Notes: a model not told the origin generated them from the letters alone. DNA of 64,000 bases from Niastella sp966212235 (GCA_966212235.1 CBIHPP010000011.1:186001-250000), one strand, 5' to 3'. Positions 36,991 to 45,753 are shown, numbered from the stretch's first letter. A program made the numbers and translations.

Positions 36991-38775
36991 ATGAAACACG
37001 CCTTAATTCTTGCAATTGTCACTTTGCTTACGGTATATGTAAATGCCCAGGTGAAGATAGGAGATAACCCCAACACCATTAATGCCAACTCGCTCCTGGA
37101 ACTGGAAAGTACCAATAAAGGGTTTTTGCCACCCCGCGTTGCATTGAACAGTACCGCTTCCGTTGCGCCATTGACCGGTACGGTAACGCCCGGAATGATG
37201 GTATACAGCACCGGCGGTACGGTGGCAGATGGCTATTATTACTGGAATGGAACTGCCTGGAGGCTGGTTGCTACCAGCGAACTGAACACCGTGACTAAAT
37301 CGGCTACCACTACGTTGACCAAAACGGAAACGTTTGTATTAGCCAGCAATAATATTATACTCACATTGCCTGCCGTAACGGCTTCTGATAATGGGTTGAG
37401 TATTACGGTGAAGCATGTTGGCTCACATACCGACCTGGTTACTGTTGACGGAAACGGCGCCGCCACCATCGATGGTGATACTGTCAGTACCTTAACCCGG
37501 TATGTTGGCAAAACTTTTGTTGCCAACGGTGGTAACTGGGTGATAAAAAATAAAGAAAGGAAAACAGAAAACCTGCTGGATGTGAATGTAAACAGTAGCT
37601 GGACTACCCTGCAGGAGGTGGTTGAATACCTGGGTGCGCATATGACAGCCCCTGCTCTGGTGCGGTTAGATGAAGAAACGTATAACGTAGCGTCTACGCT
37701 CGTGATCAACCTGCCTTATCCGGTCACGTTCCAGGGACCCTCGTATGGGCATTCCACGGTAGCCGCTGCCAGCGGTCTGGCCGGCAAACCCATGTTCCGC
37801 TGTATGTCATCGTGCTATTTTAAAATGTTGTCGTTTGATGCCACTACCTTATCGGGTTATGGAAATTCTGCTAATGAAGACGCTATCCATTTTACAGGAA
37901 GCAATACCTATAATGAAATTAAAGATTGCACTTTTGAACGATTCTATAATACGATCTTCGATTCAACCAATGCCGAAATATGGGTATTTGAAACGGATAT
38001 TTCCACCGCCCGGAACAGTGGTATCATGATACATGGTAATGTAGCAGGGGTAACGGTGAAAGTGGCTGAGACAGATTTTATTGGTTGTGCAAGGGGTATC
38101 AATTTAGACAAGGCGACCAATGCCACTATTCAGTTAACATCGGGTGGTTATTACAATACCACGGCTACTGATACGGCTATTGTATATAATCCGGCCACCT
38201 TTACTGGTTTTGCAAGTATCGCCATTACCGGTAATTCATGGAATAATACCGGTAAATATATAGAAGGGTTCGATTTTACCCGTACCGATAAGCGGGATGC
38301 CAACGCGATCGTTGAAAGCAATGCCGGTATGGGTGATAAAAAACCATACGCTTATATTACGGTATTGAACAATACCGCCAATACGGTAACTATAACACCT
38401 GCAGGTACGTGGATGAAAGCCAACTGGGGCGCCAATACCAGTTCCACCACCTGTAAATGGACAATCGTTAACAACAATATCACCTTTCAGCCAACGAACA
38501 AACGGAATGGCTCGTTTACGATCACCGGTAATTTGTCGGTTGATAACCCCAACCGGGTTATCTCAATAGGTATTGTAAAGAACGGCGCCAGCTCAACCCG
38601 GTATGGAGAAACCACCATCCGCACAAATACTTCCAATCAGCCGTATCCCTTTGCCTTTGTGGTGTATTTGGAAAATATTTCTCCCGCCGACTATTTTGAA
38701 GTATATGTTACTTCCAACAACAATAACGACCTGATAAAGGTCCAGGATATTCAATGGCTGGCCAATGCCCAATAA
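36991..38775 (+). CDS. Secreted protein with fibre-like N-domain and pectate-lyase-like beta-helix
   Basis: 594-residue exported protein with signal peptide ending 'VYVNAQ'. Residues about 22-90 ('LLELESTNKGFLPPRVALN', 'GMMVYSTGG', 'GYYYWNGTAWRLV') match a short domain common at the head of Bacteroidota surface and tail-fibre-like proteins. Residues about 220-430 read as a right-handed parallel beta-helix ('YNEIKDCTFERFYNTIFDS', 'GVTVKVAETDFIGCARGIN'). No T9SS sorting domain is evident. Its stop lies close to the next gene's start (38786), so they probably form an operon. An enzymatic role is not supported by visible catalytic residues. Confidence 0.78.
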   Translation: MKHALILAIVTLLTVYVNAQVKIGDNPNTINANSLLELESTNKGFLPPRVALNSTASVAPLTGTVTPGMMVYSTGGTVADGYYYWNGTAWRLVATSELNTVTKSATTTLTKTETFVLASNNIILTLPAVTASDNGLSITVKHVGSHTDLVTVDGNGAATIDGDTVSTLTRYVGKTFVANGGNWVIKNKERKTENLLDVNVNSSWTTLQEVVEYLGAHMTAPALVRLDEETYNVASTLVINLPYPVTFQGPSYGHSTVAAASGLAGKPMFRCMSSCYFKMLSFDATTLSGYGNSANEDAIHFTGSNTYNEIKDCTFERFYNTIFDSTNAEIWVFETDISTARNSGIMIHGNVAGVTVKVAETDFIGCARGINLDKATNATIQLTSGGYYNTTATDTAIVYNPATFTGFASIAITGNSWNNTGKYIEGFDFTRTDKRDANAIVESNAGMGDKKPYAYITVLNNTANTVTITPAGTWMKANWGANTSSTTCKWTIVNNNITFQPTNKRNGSFTITGNLSVDNPNRVISIGIVKNGASSTRYGETTIRTNTSNQPYPFAFVVYLENISPADYFEVYVTSNNNNDLIKVQDIQWLANAQ

Positions 38776-38785
38776 AGTTGAAACT

Positions 38786-40204
38786 ATGAAAAGGATAATG
38801 ATACCTGTTGTGTTGTTACTTATCTTATCAGAAACGTATGCCCAGGATGCTTTCTACAACAGTGGCAACCTGCAGATCCATACGGGAGCTTCCTTATGCA
38901 GTTATGCCGGTTTTACCAATTCATCTGCCGGTGCGTTGGTGAACAATGGCAGCCTGTATGTAAAGGGTTCTGTAACCAATGATCAGTCAGCTATGGCTGC
39001 CGGCAATGGGGTGTTGTATCTGAATGGCAGTACTGCACAGATCCTGAACGGAAGCCAACCTTTTAAAACATTTCAGCTGGTTACCAATAATACAGCCGGC
39101 ATTACTTTAAATAATAACCTCAGCGTAGCTGATGTACATACGTTCACCAATGGAATGGTCACAACTTCCGCCACGCCCAACTATTTGATCTATGAAGCAG
39201 GTGCTTCGTATACTGGCGATGCAGATAGTCGCCATGTGAATGGATGGGTAAAGAAATTAGGGAATACTTCCTTCATCTTCCCCGTTGGTAGCAATACCTA
39301 CGAACGCACGGTGGCCGTAAGCAATTTGTCGGTGTCCAGTGAACTGAATTGCCGGTACCAGGCTGCTACGCCCAATTCAACCAATGTTCAATCGCCTATA
39401 TTATTGGTAGATCCCAATGAGTATTGGGAACTCAATGAAATAAGCGGCGGAACGGCGCAGATCACGCTTAACTGGGATAATAGTAAAGTGGCTTTCCCCC
39501 ATTATTTATTGTCGGATGTGCGGGCTACTTATTATAGTACCAGCAACTGGATAAACGAGGGTGGTTCTGCCTCGGGTGATGTTACTACTACCGGTAGTAT
39601 TACATCGAATGCGGTCAACTCGTTTGGTTATTTTGCCATTGGCAGTGTGGGGTACGTGTTGCCCATGCATTTTATCAGTGTAGCTGCTCAGCGCAAAACA
39701 GGTGCTACGGTGGTGCGGTGGAAAACCGCCCAGGAAGAAAATGTAGACCGCTACGAAGTAGAGCGGCTTAACACCAGCGGTCATTTTAGTATGATAGGCA
39801 GCGTAAAAAGTGAAAACAACCCGAATGAAACGGAATATGAATATATCGACGGCTTGCCTTTAATTGGTACTGCCATGTACCGCATCAGGGCGGTTGATCT
39901 TGACGGCCAGCAGATCTATTCGCGCATCGTATCTGTGTCGGAAAACAGCAATGCAGGGTCCTTCCTGGTGCTTAATAATCCGGCACATGAAGCCATTTAC
40001 CTGTCGTGTTCCCCCGCATACAAAGGGGTATATAAATATGAGCTGTACAGCACATCGGGACAAATGATGCAAAGCGGACCATTGAATATAAACGGTATTG
40101 ACATTATCACCATACCGCTAACCATGAAAACCGTACCTGGTATTTACCTGCTGAACATCAGGAACGAAGAACGCCGGTTTGCGAAGAAGATCATGGTGAA
40201 GTAG
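38786..40204 (+). CDS. T9SS type-A sorted surface protein
   Basis: About 472 residues from ATG 38786 with signal peptide ending 'SETYAQ'; an ATG seven codons upstream would overlap the preceding gene. The N-terminal half is repetitive and beta-rich ('LYVKGSVTNDQSAMAAGNGVLYLNGS'-type turns). Residues about 300-380 form the fibronectin-like module common before sorting domains ('VVRWKTAQEENVDRYEVER'). The last ~80 residues are a type-A C-terminal sorting domain ending 'RRFAKKIMVK'. It is likely secreted by type IX secretion and surface-attached. It probably acts with the beta-helix protein upstream; specific function unknown. Confidence 0.85.
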   Translation: MKRIMIPVVLLLILSETYAQDAFYNSGNLQIHTGASLCSYAGFTNSSAGALVNNGSLYVKGSVTNDQSAMAAGNGVLYLNGSTAQILNGSQPFKTFQLVTNNTAGITLNNNLSVADVHTFTNGMVTTSATPNYLIYEAGASYTGDADSRHVNGWVKKLGNTSFIFPVGSNTYERTVAVSNLSVSSELNCRYQAATPNSTNVQSPILLVDPNEYWELNEISGGTAQITLNWDNSKVAFPHYLLSDVRATYYSTSNWINEGGSASGDVTTTGSITSNAVNSFGYFAIGSVGYVLPMHFISVAAQRKTGATVVRWKTAQEENVDRYEVERLNTSGHFSMIGSVKSENNPNETEYEYIDGLPLIGTAMYRIRAVDLDGQQIYSRIVSVSENSNAGSFLVLNNPAHEAIYLSCSPAYKGVYKYELYSTSGQMMQSGPLNINGIDIITIPLTMKTVPGIYLLNIRNEERRFAKKIMVK

Positions 40205-40288
40205 GGGGAAGGGCACAAGGAACAAGCACGTTTCACGATATTATTAGGTACAGGACATATATCAGGATCAAGGACACATCAGGACGCA

Positions 40289-40321
40289 GCCATCCGTTAT
40301 CACACGGGTGGCTTTTTTTTT
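40289..40321 (+). terminator. Rho-independent terminator of the T9SS type-A gene
   Basis: An eight-base-pair stem, gccatccg / cgggtggc (one G-U), with an eight-base loop is followed by nine T residues, 85 bp after the stop codon. Confidence 0.9.
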
Positions 40322-40357
40322 GTCAGGCGAACCGGGAAGGCAGAACCGGCATATAAT

Positions 40358-40381
40358 AAAAACGCCCCTGCAAGAGGGGCG
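40358..40381 (-). terminator. Terminator of the minus-strand receiver gene
   Basis: A seven-base-pair stem, cgcccct / aggggcg, reads into TTTTT on the minus strand. It lies about 65 bp after the stop of the response-regulator gene and faces the preceding plus-strand terminator. Confidence 0.82.
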
Positions 40382-40445
40382 CTTTCGTTAGCATATAGTG
40401 TCGGTTAGTAAGCGAACTTGACGGCCTGTAGCCGGGTACGCATTC

Positions 40446-40889
40446 TTATATTCCTAATCCTGATTTCACCTTGTCGAAAAACGACTTTTTACCTATGTTT
40501 TGAGAAGGCGTATAAAGTTGTTCAACCCGTTGCATAATGACACCCATTTTATCGGGGCTCAAAGAAGATTTAACCACATAATCCAACGCACCATGTTGCA
40601 TCGCTTCTTTAGCCACCTGGCTATTTTCCTGTCCGGAAATAATATACACCATAATCCGGGGATTGATTGCTTTGATCTTTTTCAACACCTCTATACCATT
40701 CATTCCTTCCATGTTATAATCCATAAAAACAAGCGCGGGCCCTTCTTTGATCTTATGCAGGCATTCATCTCCGGCATTAAAAGAGGTCATATCGCTATAC
40801 CCCAGGTTTCGCAGGAACTGCTCATACAAGGTAAGACAAAATATATCATCATCTACAACAAAAATCTTCATATCCGGATACAGGGCCAT
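40446..40889 (-). CDS. Single-domain response regulator (CheY-like receiver)
   Basis: 147-residue stand-alone receiver. Acidic pocket 'VVDDD' (residues 11-15), phospho-acceptor Asp57 in 'VFMDYNMEGMNG', then the Thr/Ser position 'YIISGQE' and Lys in 'DYVVKSS'. After the receiver there is only a short basic tail and no output domain. An ATG at 40871 (six codons in) is an alternative start. A TACCTTTA box ends about 14 bp upstream of the annotated start. No kinase is adjacent, so its partner must be elsewhere. It probably acts by protein-protein contact. Confidence 0.9.
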   Translation of the reverse strand: MALYPDMKIFVVDDDIFCLTLYEQFLRNLGYSDMTSFNAGDECLHKIKEGPALVFMDYNMEGMNGIEVLKKIKAINPRIMVYIISGQENSQVAKEAMQHGALDYVVKSSLSPDKMGVIMQRVEQLYTPSQNIGKKSFFDKVKSGLGI

Positions 40890-41268
40890 GGTTATAGTGT
40901 TTTAAAGGTACAATGGTTTAGTTATTGAGGGCGCCGGACATAATTTCCCGGCAAAACTGACGTATGGAAAACGCTTTTTGAAGCTGGCTATTGCAGCTTA
41001 TTTATTGGTAAGAAGAAAACTAATACTTGTATTAGCCGACTGGTAAGGGTTTGTGCTTAATGCTGAACGCTCAACGCCGGTTGCCAGTTCTTAGTTCTTT
41101 AGTTCACAGTTCTTAGTTAACAGTTCACCGTTCTTAGTTCATGGGCCCGTGAGTTCTTTGTATTCGCTTTAGGCTTTCAGCTTTTGGCTTTCGGCGTGCA
41201 GCGCGAAGCTTGTAGCTTTTCTTCCGCGTTTTGCGTTTCACGTCTGCCGTTTCACGTTTGCCGTTTCG
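40890..41268. other. Gene-free stretch dominated by heptad arrays
   Basis: I see no gene in this 379-bp gap. The left 200 bases hold the probable promoter of the receiver gene (TACCTTTA on the minus strand at 40910-40903) and unremarkable sequence. The right half is almost entirely the heptad arrays described in the next entry. Confidence 0.7.
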
Positions 41269-41269
41269 C
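41086..41269. repeat. Long compound heptad array
   Basis: Three blocks follow each other. 41086-41142 has agttctt/agttcac/agttaac units, the complement of the aactaag family at 5135. 41166-41220 has gctttag, gctttca, gcttttg, gctttcg, gcgtgca, gcgcgaa and gcttgta. 41221-41269 has cttccgc, gttttgc, gtttcac, gtctgcc, gtttcac, gtttgcc and gtttcgc. Each block keeps exact seven-base phase apart from one extra T at 41100. The array runs up to the stop codon of the next minus-strand ORF. Confidence 0.9.
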
Positions 41270-41565
41270 TATTGTATTACTATTGGCTGCACATAGTGAT
41301 TGTCGCCATAACGGATCGCTATTTTATAAATGCCTCTGGCCAGGTGGTGTGGCAAATGCACCGTATGCGTTGAGTGGAAATCGGAATGAAGTAAGAAGTG
41401 TTTATAAACCTGCTGGCCGGCGAGTGAATACAGTTGTATGGTAAAAACACACTGCTCTATATTATAGAGTTGCAGCCAGAGTTTTTTTTCTGATACCAGG
41501 TTAGGGTATACAGTTATACGTTCAGCACGCTTTTTTAAAAGCTCGGTTTGTGGCAAGGTGGTCAT
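41269..41565 (-). CDS. Isolated T9SS type-A sorting-domain-like ORF (98 aa)
   Basis: Ninety-eight residues that consist almost only of a type-A sorting domain: 'RITVYPNLVSEKKLWLQLYN' aligns with the family pattern YPNP...L.I, followed by 'FTIQLYSLAGQQVYKHFLL' and the closing 'LARGIYKIAIRYGDNHYVQPIVIQ'. There is no signal peptide and no cargo domain, so it cannot be secreted as annotated. It may be the surviving 3' end of a degraded surface-protein gene; the substitution of the usual proline after 'YPN' fits decay. It could also be a real small protein. Expression is uncertain. Confidence 0.55.
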   Translation of the reverse strand: MTTLPQTELLKKRAERITVYPNLVSEKKLWLQLYNIEQCVFTIQLYSLAGQQVYKHFLLHSDFHSTHTVHLPHHLARGIYKIAIRYGDNHYVQPIVIQ

Positions 41566-41802
41566 AGGAATTGGACGATTGGGATAATACTATTTGTTGT
41601 GCGCGATGAAGTTAATACTTATCCTGAATGGCCACAATAGTAATTATTCGAGTTTTATCCGTTTTCCAACCTTTATCCCCGTTGTATTAGAGCAATATTA
41701 ATATGAGACGAATAATCGGTTATGCTAACATGGTATTTACTGAAAGCCATGATCTATTTACTGCCGGCTATTACAGAATACCCTGTGTTAATTGCGTGTT
41801 AT

Positions 41803-42279
41803 TTAATATTTTATAATGCGTATCTGTTGACTGGCAATATTCTTTTGCAGCAGGTACCTGCAAAATGAATTGATCAGTGTTGTACTCCCCGACAGGTAAA
41901 AGGTAGCGTTCTGCCACGCAGCCCAGCAATTCGGGTGCATATCTTCCATCCATAGTATGGCATTTTGCGCGGGTTCGCCTGGTATTTCCGGTACACTATC
42001 AACCAGGAGCTTGAGCATAGTTAGAACAGCCTCATAGTCGGGATGTAATTCCAGTATGCCAAAATATTCATGACTGTTTTGTAAAGCGATCTCCTTTAAT
42101 GCATTGAACAGTTCAATACTTGATTCATCGCCCACGAAGAAATGATGGGATGTCTGCATATTGTACCAGTTCTTTACCCAGGTAATTTCTTCCAATTGAT
42201 CGTCGCCCGTAACTGTGATACGGCTGTGCTCCGGTTCTTCGGCCTGCCTGTCGGTTATTTGTTTTGATATATGAAACAT
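41803..42279 (-). CDS. Siderophore-interacting-protein-like NAD-binding domain protein, short
   Basis: 158 residues resembling only the C-terminal (NAD-binding) half of SIP-type flavin reductases: 'HHFFVGDESSIELFNALKEI' corresponds to the 'GDETALPAI' segment, and 'ATFYLSGSTTLINSFCRYLLQ' to the terminal reductase strand-helix. The N-terminal FAD-binding barrel expected in a ~250-residue SIP is missing, and the residues before the match are short. It is divergent from an AraC regulator with abutting promoters, a typical regulatory arrangement. It may be a reduced family member or a truncated gene; the assignment is from faint similarity. Confidence 0.5.
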   Translation of the reverse strand: MFHISKQITDRQAEEPEHSRITVTGDDQLEEITWVKNWYNMQTSHHFFVGDESSIELFNALKEIALQNSHEYFGILELHPDYEAVLTMLKLLVDSVPEIPGEPAQNAILWMEDMHPNCWAAWQNATFYLSGSTTLINSFCRYLLQKNIASQQIRIIKY

Positions 42280-42310
42280 TGTTTATGTTTTGTTTACGAA
42301 ACAGATATTT

Positions 42311-42326
42311 TACCTTTACAAAAGTA
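42311..42326. promoter_or_regulatory. Abutting divergent -7 boxes between reductase-like and AraC genes
   Basis: On the plus strand TACCTTTA (42311-42318) has a TTTG 18 bases upstream (42289-42292), a good Bacteroidota promoter for the AraC gene. On the minus strand TACTTTTG (42326-42319) is a perfect TAnnTTTG for the 158-residue gene. The two boxes touch and form a near-palindrome, so the two promoters should exclude each other. Confidence 0.55.
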
Positions 42327-42388
42327 AAAAGGGATCACCTGGACTTTTTTATACAATTCGGATAAATATTTACATCAAACGGATTATT

Positions 42389-43387
42389 ATGAGTGTGCAT
42401 GTGTATGATGAAAAAGGGCGGCAGTATAATGTAGGGGATATGTTTTCGCAACAAACGGTGGAGCAGCCGCTTGTTTCAGAAAGAAGAGAAGTGTTTAGCT
42501 TTCCTTTTGGCAATGCAGAATTGGTGCAGCTGGCTTTTTCAGGTATATACATTGTGTACGGAGATATGCTCCTGCATAATACCCAACGATTGAAGTATGA
42601 GATAACCGGTGATATAGACCTGGTAGAAATGCATTTTACATTACAGGGTGATGGCACCATGAAAAACCTCATATCAGGCAAGGAGTATCATTTCAAAACC
42701 AACGAACATAACATGCATTATACACCCCTGTTTGCAGGAACAGGGCAGTATGGCGGAAGTGTTAGCCGGTATAAATTCTTCGAAGTACACTTTACCACGC
42801 GTTTTTTCTTTGAACTGGCAAAGGACAGCAGTCCTTCGCTGATGCAGTTTGCTGATAAGATCGCTAAAGGGAGTGAAGATGATCTGAGCCGGAATAACAT
42901 GCCCATTTCTTTTGCCATGCACCAGTGCATTCATGAAATTATGAATGCCAGCTTTACCGGCGGTTTGAAATTGTTGTTCCTGCAATCAAAATGTATTGAA
43001 CTGCTCACCTTACAGGCCCAGATGTATGAAAACGCAGCCTGCTCTTCTTCCCCCGTTATTTATAAACCGGGCCACGATGCCGAAAGTATTCACTTTGCCA
43101 GGGAGTACCTGTTGCAACATGCTACACAACCACCTTCCCTGACCGAACTGGCAAAGATTGCCAGCATTAATGAATTTAAATTAAAACAGGGTTTTAAGGC
43201 CCTGTACAATAATACGGTATTCGGTTACCTGACCGATTATAAGTTAAACCAGGCGCATGAACTGCTTGTTAGCAATTTGCCCATTAAAGAAGTGGCCGAC
43301 CGGCTGGGCTATTCTTCCGTGCAGCACTTCAGCAGCGCCTTTCGCAAAAAGTTTGGATGTCCGCCCGGAAAGGTGAAGAAAGGGTAG
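42389..43387 (+). CDS. AraC family transcriptional regulator
   Basis: 332 residues from ATG 42389; an upstream in-frame ATG at 42290 would place coding sequence across the promoter. The N-terminal ~200 residues are a cupin-like effector domain without recognised family. The C-terminal ~100 residues are a double helix-turn-helix AraC domain ('PSLTELAKIASINEFKLKQGFKALYN' and 'IKEVADRLGYSSVQHFSSAFRKKFG'). It is divergent from the SIP-like gene. In related iron-responsive regulators of Bacteroidota the same gene pair controls siderophore uptake; applying that here is inference. Confidence 0.9.
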   Translation: MSVHVYDEKGRQYNVGDMFSQQTVEQPLVSERREVFSFPFGNAELVQLAFSGIYIVYGDMLLHNTQRLKYEITGDIDLVEMHFTLQGDGTMKNLISGKEYHFKTNEHNMHYTPLFAGTGQYGGSVSRYKFFEVHFTTRFFFELAKDSSPSLMQFADKIAKGSEDDLSRNNMPISFAMHQCIHEIMNASFTGGLKLLFLQSKCIELLTLQAQMYENAACSSSPVIYKPGHDAESIHFAREYLLQHATQPPSLTELAKIASINEFKLKQGFKALYNNTVFGYLTDYKLNQAHELLVSNLPIKEVADRLGYSSVQHFSSAFRKKFGCPPGKVKKG

Positions 43388-43428
43388 AAACTGTGAACAG
43401 TAAACTATGAACTGTGAACTAACGAACT
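43387..43428. repeat. Heptad array between convergent genes
   Basis: Six in-phase units, gaaactg, tgaacag, taaacta, tgaactg, tgaacta and acgaact, span the stop of the AraC gene and the stop of the convergent gene. This is the aactatg type seen at 2670-2718. Confidence 0.85.
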
Positions 43429-44336
43429 TTTTGAAGCCGCCAAACCTGGATATAAGGAAAGCAGTTGCCTGCACAGCATTCATCCGGTTTTTGTTTAGGC
43501 CGTCCGCAATCGCACCAGAATTGCTGGTTGGCGAAAAGCATATAGGAATCCAGGCCTCTTGCCATGCCGTTAACAATTTTTTCCGGGCCATTCGCCTGCA
43601 TTACTTCCCAGCCGAATTTACCAGGTACTTCCTCCAGTTTGTTATTGGCATAAAAGCGCCAGGGGTGTTTGTGTGTCTGATCGGCCCAATACACTTTTAG
43701 ATCAGCCGTGTTTCGGTGATCGAGCGTTAACAAGGCTGCATGGTATCCATCGCATACCGAAACCAGAAACACACTAAAGCCGCGTTCTTTGCCAACGCGG
43801 GCAAGCAGGGTATTCCATAAACTTTTTTCCAGGGCAACGGGTTGCAGACCGCGCGATACCGGGTCGGCCTTGGTGATAGTCACCCATTCGCCTTTACGCA
43901 TTGATAAAAAGCGCACGGTATCATAACTGCGGATAAAATTACTATCCCGCAGCCGTTTGGCCAGTGCAGTAATATCGTTGTTCAGGAAATTGCCGTTTAA
44001 AACGGTCTGGCGGCTATAGAGGCTGTCTGGTATGGAAGATTCGCCAAACAGCAAATAATCCAACCCTGCCCTTACCGTGTTGATACATTTATGGCGGTAA
44101 CCGGAGCGCCAGTTTGAATCTTTGGGCTGCTCTTCGAGGGAAGCGTTACCGATGAAAAATTGTTTAATGCGTTCTACATCCTCAATGGAGAATACAGGTG
44201 TGCGGAGCAGGGAGTCTTTTTTTACAATGGCGTTCGTGCCTGTTTGAACATTTGCCGGCGTATTAAACGCCATATGCAGGGAGCCGGACAATACAGCTAC
44301 GATAACGGGGTACAGGATCAGAAAGTGAAATTTCAT
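43419..44336 (-). CDS. Exported protein of unknown function, papain-like residues possible
   Basis: 305 residues with an N-terminal hydrophobic signal or anchor ('FLILYPVIVAVLSGSLHMAF'). No family recognised with confidence. It contains Cys84 in 'YRHKCINTVRAGLDYLLFG', His199 in 'CDGYHAALLTLDH' and Asp219 in 'VYWADQTHKHPW', an order (Cys, His, Asp) like that of papain/NlpC-type enzymes; this catalytic reading is inference only. The C-terminus is cysteine-rich ('FWCDCGRPKQKPDECCAGNC'). It is convergent with the AraC gene, and the two stops sit in a shared repeat array. Confidence 0.7.
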   Translation of the reverse strand: MKFHFLILYPVIVAVLSGSLHMAFNTPANVQTGTNAIVKKDSLLRTPVFSIEDVERIKQFFIGNASLEEQPKDSNWRSGYRHKCINTVRAGLDYLLFGESSIPDSLYSRQTVLNGNFLNNDITALAKRLRDSNFIRSYDTVRFLSMRKGEWVTITKADPVSRGLQPVALEKSLWNTLLARVGKERGFSVFLVSVCDGYHAALLTLDHRNTADLKVYWADQTHKHPWRFYANNKLEEVPGKFGWEVMQANGPEKIVNGMARGLDSYMLFANQQFWCDCGRPKQKPDECCAGNCFPYIQVWRLQKVR

Positions 44337-44409
44337 AAGGTATTCGGATTTTCAGCACCGTAAAATTAGTAAGAAGCCCGATGCTATAAAGGAATTTCTT
44401 AGAAAATTT

Positions 44410-45657
44410 TTACGTAAGGCTATCTATTTTCTGTTGAATACCCGCTTTTTCTGTTTGCGTTTTGGCCAAAGTATACGCTTTTTGATAAAAGGATAATGCT
44501 TTTTGATTATCCAGGTTGTTATACAATTCGCCCATGAGCAGGAAATAAAAGTGATTGTTGCCGGGTTGTAGTTGTTCCGCTTCCTGTAAGGCGGCTTCTT
44601 TTCCTTTTGCCTTGTAGAGCGCAAAGATCCGGTTCAGGGCTACACCGGGTGAGTAATTGATCAGCTGCAGCTGGTTGTACAGGCGAAGGATGTTTTCCCA
44701 TTTTTCGCGGGTATCTTCTTTTATGCAATGCCAGTATGCGATCCCTGCTTCTAAATGATAGGAACTTACTTCATTACCGTTGGCGGAGTTATTCAGAAAC
44801 TGAATGCCCTGGTTGATCAGTGCGGTATCCCATAAGGCGGTATTTTGCTGTTCATATAAAACCAGGGTGTCGTTGTTGTTTTCCCGGGCATTGAACCGGG
44901 AAGCATGAAAACTCATCAGGGCAAGCAGCGCATTTGTTTGGGGCCGGTTGGTGCGTTCGTATTCGATTAGCATAACTCCGAGGCGCATAGCTTCGATGCA
45001 AAGATCTTTGCGTAAAATGCTGTTTTCCGTTTTGGAATAATAGCCTTCGCTGAAAAGCAGGTAAATAATGTGCAGCACATTATCGAGCCGGCTGACTAAT
45101 TCGTGGTCGGGTAAGCTGTTGTCAATGGCAACCAACTGCACATTTTCATTGCGTAGTTTTTCTTTTGCCCGGAATAACCTTTTGTTGATGGTTTCTTTAT
45201 TGGTTAAAAATGCTTCGGCAATTTCATCAATACCAAAACCGCAAAGAATACGCAGGGCCAGGCCAATTTGGGCTTCGCTGGCAATGGCCGGGTTGCAAAT
45301 GGCGAACAGCATTTGCAGCTGGCTGTCTTTAATATTTTGTTGTGAGAAGTTGATGGCTTCGGGTTCCTGTTCTTTTGGTTGTTGTGCGGTTATTTCTGGA
45401 AGCACTTTTTGCTCATAGATCTTATGCCGCCTGAAATGGTACAGCGTTTTTTGTTTGGCCACAACATACAGCCAGGCGGCCGGGTTGGGTGGTATGCCTT
45501 TGATGCCCCAGTTTTCTGATGCAGCCAGGAAGGTTTCGCTCACAATATCTTCGGCCATTTCAATATGATCGAGGCCGTATTGTTTGCTGATAACCGCCAC
45601 CATTTTGGCAAACTCCTGCTGAAATAATTGCTTTAATGATTCGTGCTCGTTTTCCAT
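44410..45657 (-). CDS. ECF42-type RNA polymerase sigma factor with C-terminal TPR domain
   Basis: 415-residue sigma-70 family factor. Region 2 lies at about residues 10-85 ('AEDIVSETFLAASENWGIKG', 'AWLYVVAKQKTLYHFRR') and region 4 at about 115-175 ('GFGIDEIAEAFLTNKETINKRLFRAKEKL'). A long helical C-terminal extension (about 190-415) ends in TPR-like repeats ('YFLLMGELYNNLDNQKALSFYQKAYTLAK'). This layout, plus the DGPF/YCII protein next to it, is the signature of the ECF42 group, where no classic anti-sigma factor is found and the C-terminal domain is needed for activity. Its targets are probably the two genes upstream on this strand. Confidence 0.92.
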   Translation of the reverse strand: MENEHESLKQLFQQEFAKMVAVISKQYGLDHIEMAEDIVSETFLAASENWGIKGIPPNPAAWLYVVAKQKTLYHFRRHKIYEQKVLPEITAQQPKEQEPEAINFSQQNIKDSQLQMLFAICNPAIASEAQIGLALRILCGFGIDEIAEAFLTNKETINKRLFRAKEKLRNENVQLVAIDNSLPDHELVSRLDNVLHIIYLLFSEGYYSKTENSILRKDLCIEAMRLGVMLIEYERTNRPQTNALLALMSFHASRFNARENNNDTLVLYEQQNTALWDTALINQGIQFLNNSANGNEVSSYHLEAGIAYWHCIKEDTREKWENILRLYNQLQLINYSPGVALNRIFALYKAKGKEAALQEAEQLQPGNNHFYFLLMGELYNNLDNQKALSFYQKAYTLAKTQTEKAGIQQKIDSLT

Positions 45658-45668
45658 ACTTAAGTAAC

Positions 45669-45746
45669 AAGGTGGGTCCTCCTTTAAGGAGGGCTCACCT
45701 TAATGTTCAAGGTGAGCCGTTTGCCAGTTGGCGGACGACCCACCTT
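45669..45746. repeat. Paired REP-like hairpins in inverted orientation
   Basis: Two imperfect palindromes, 45669-45701 (33 nt) and 45709-45746 (38 nt), lie between the sigma-factor and YCII genes. Each has ends AAGGTGGGTC...GCTCACCTT, and the second is the reverse-complement orientation of the first, so the whole 78 bp also folds as one large inverted repeat. A third copy is at 52197-52229. Confidence 0.85.
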
Positions 45747-45753
45747 AAATTAA

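Noticed and set aside
41184..41444. Open frame covering the heptad array and the sorting-domain ORF on the plus strand
   Set aside because: It is produced by the repeat units and by antisense of the sorting domain; no start context or domain.
42311..42326. Reading the near-palindrome between the divergent genes as an iron-box (Fur site)
   Set aside because: The sequence does not match the 19-bp Fur consensus, whereas both halves match the Bacteroidota -7 element well.
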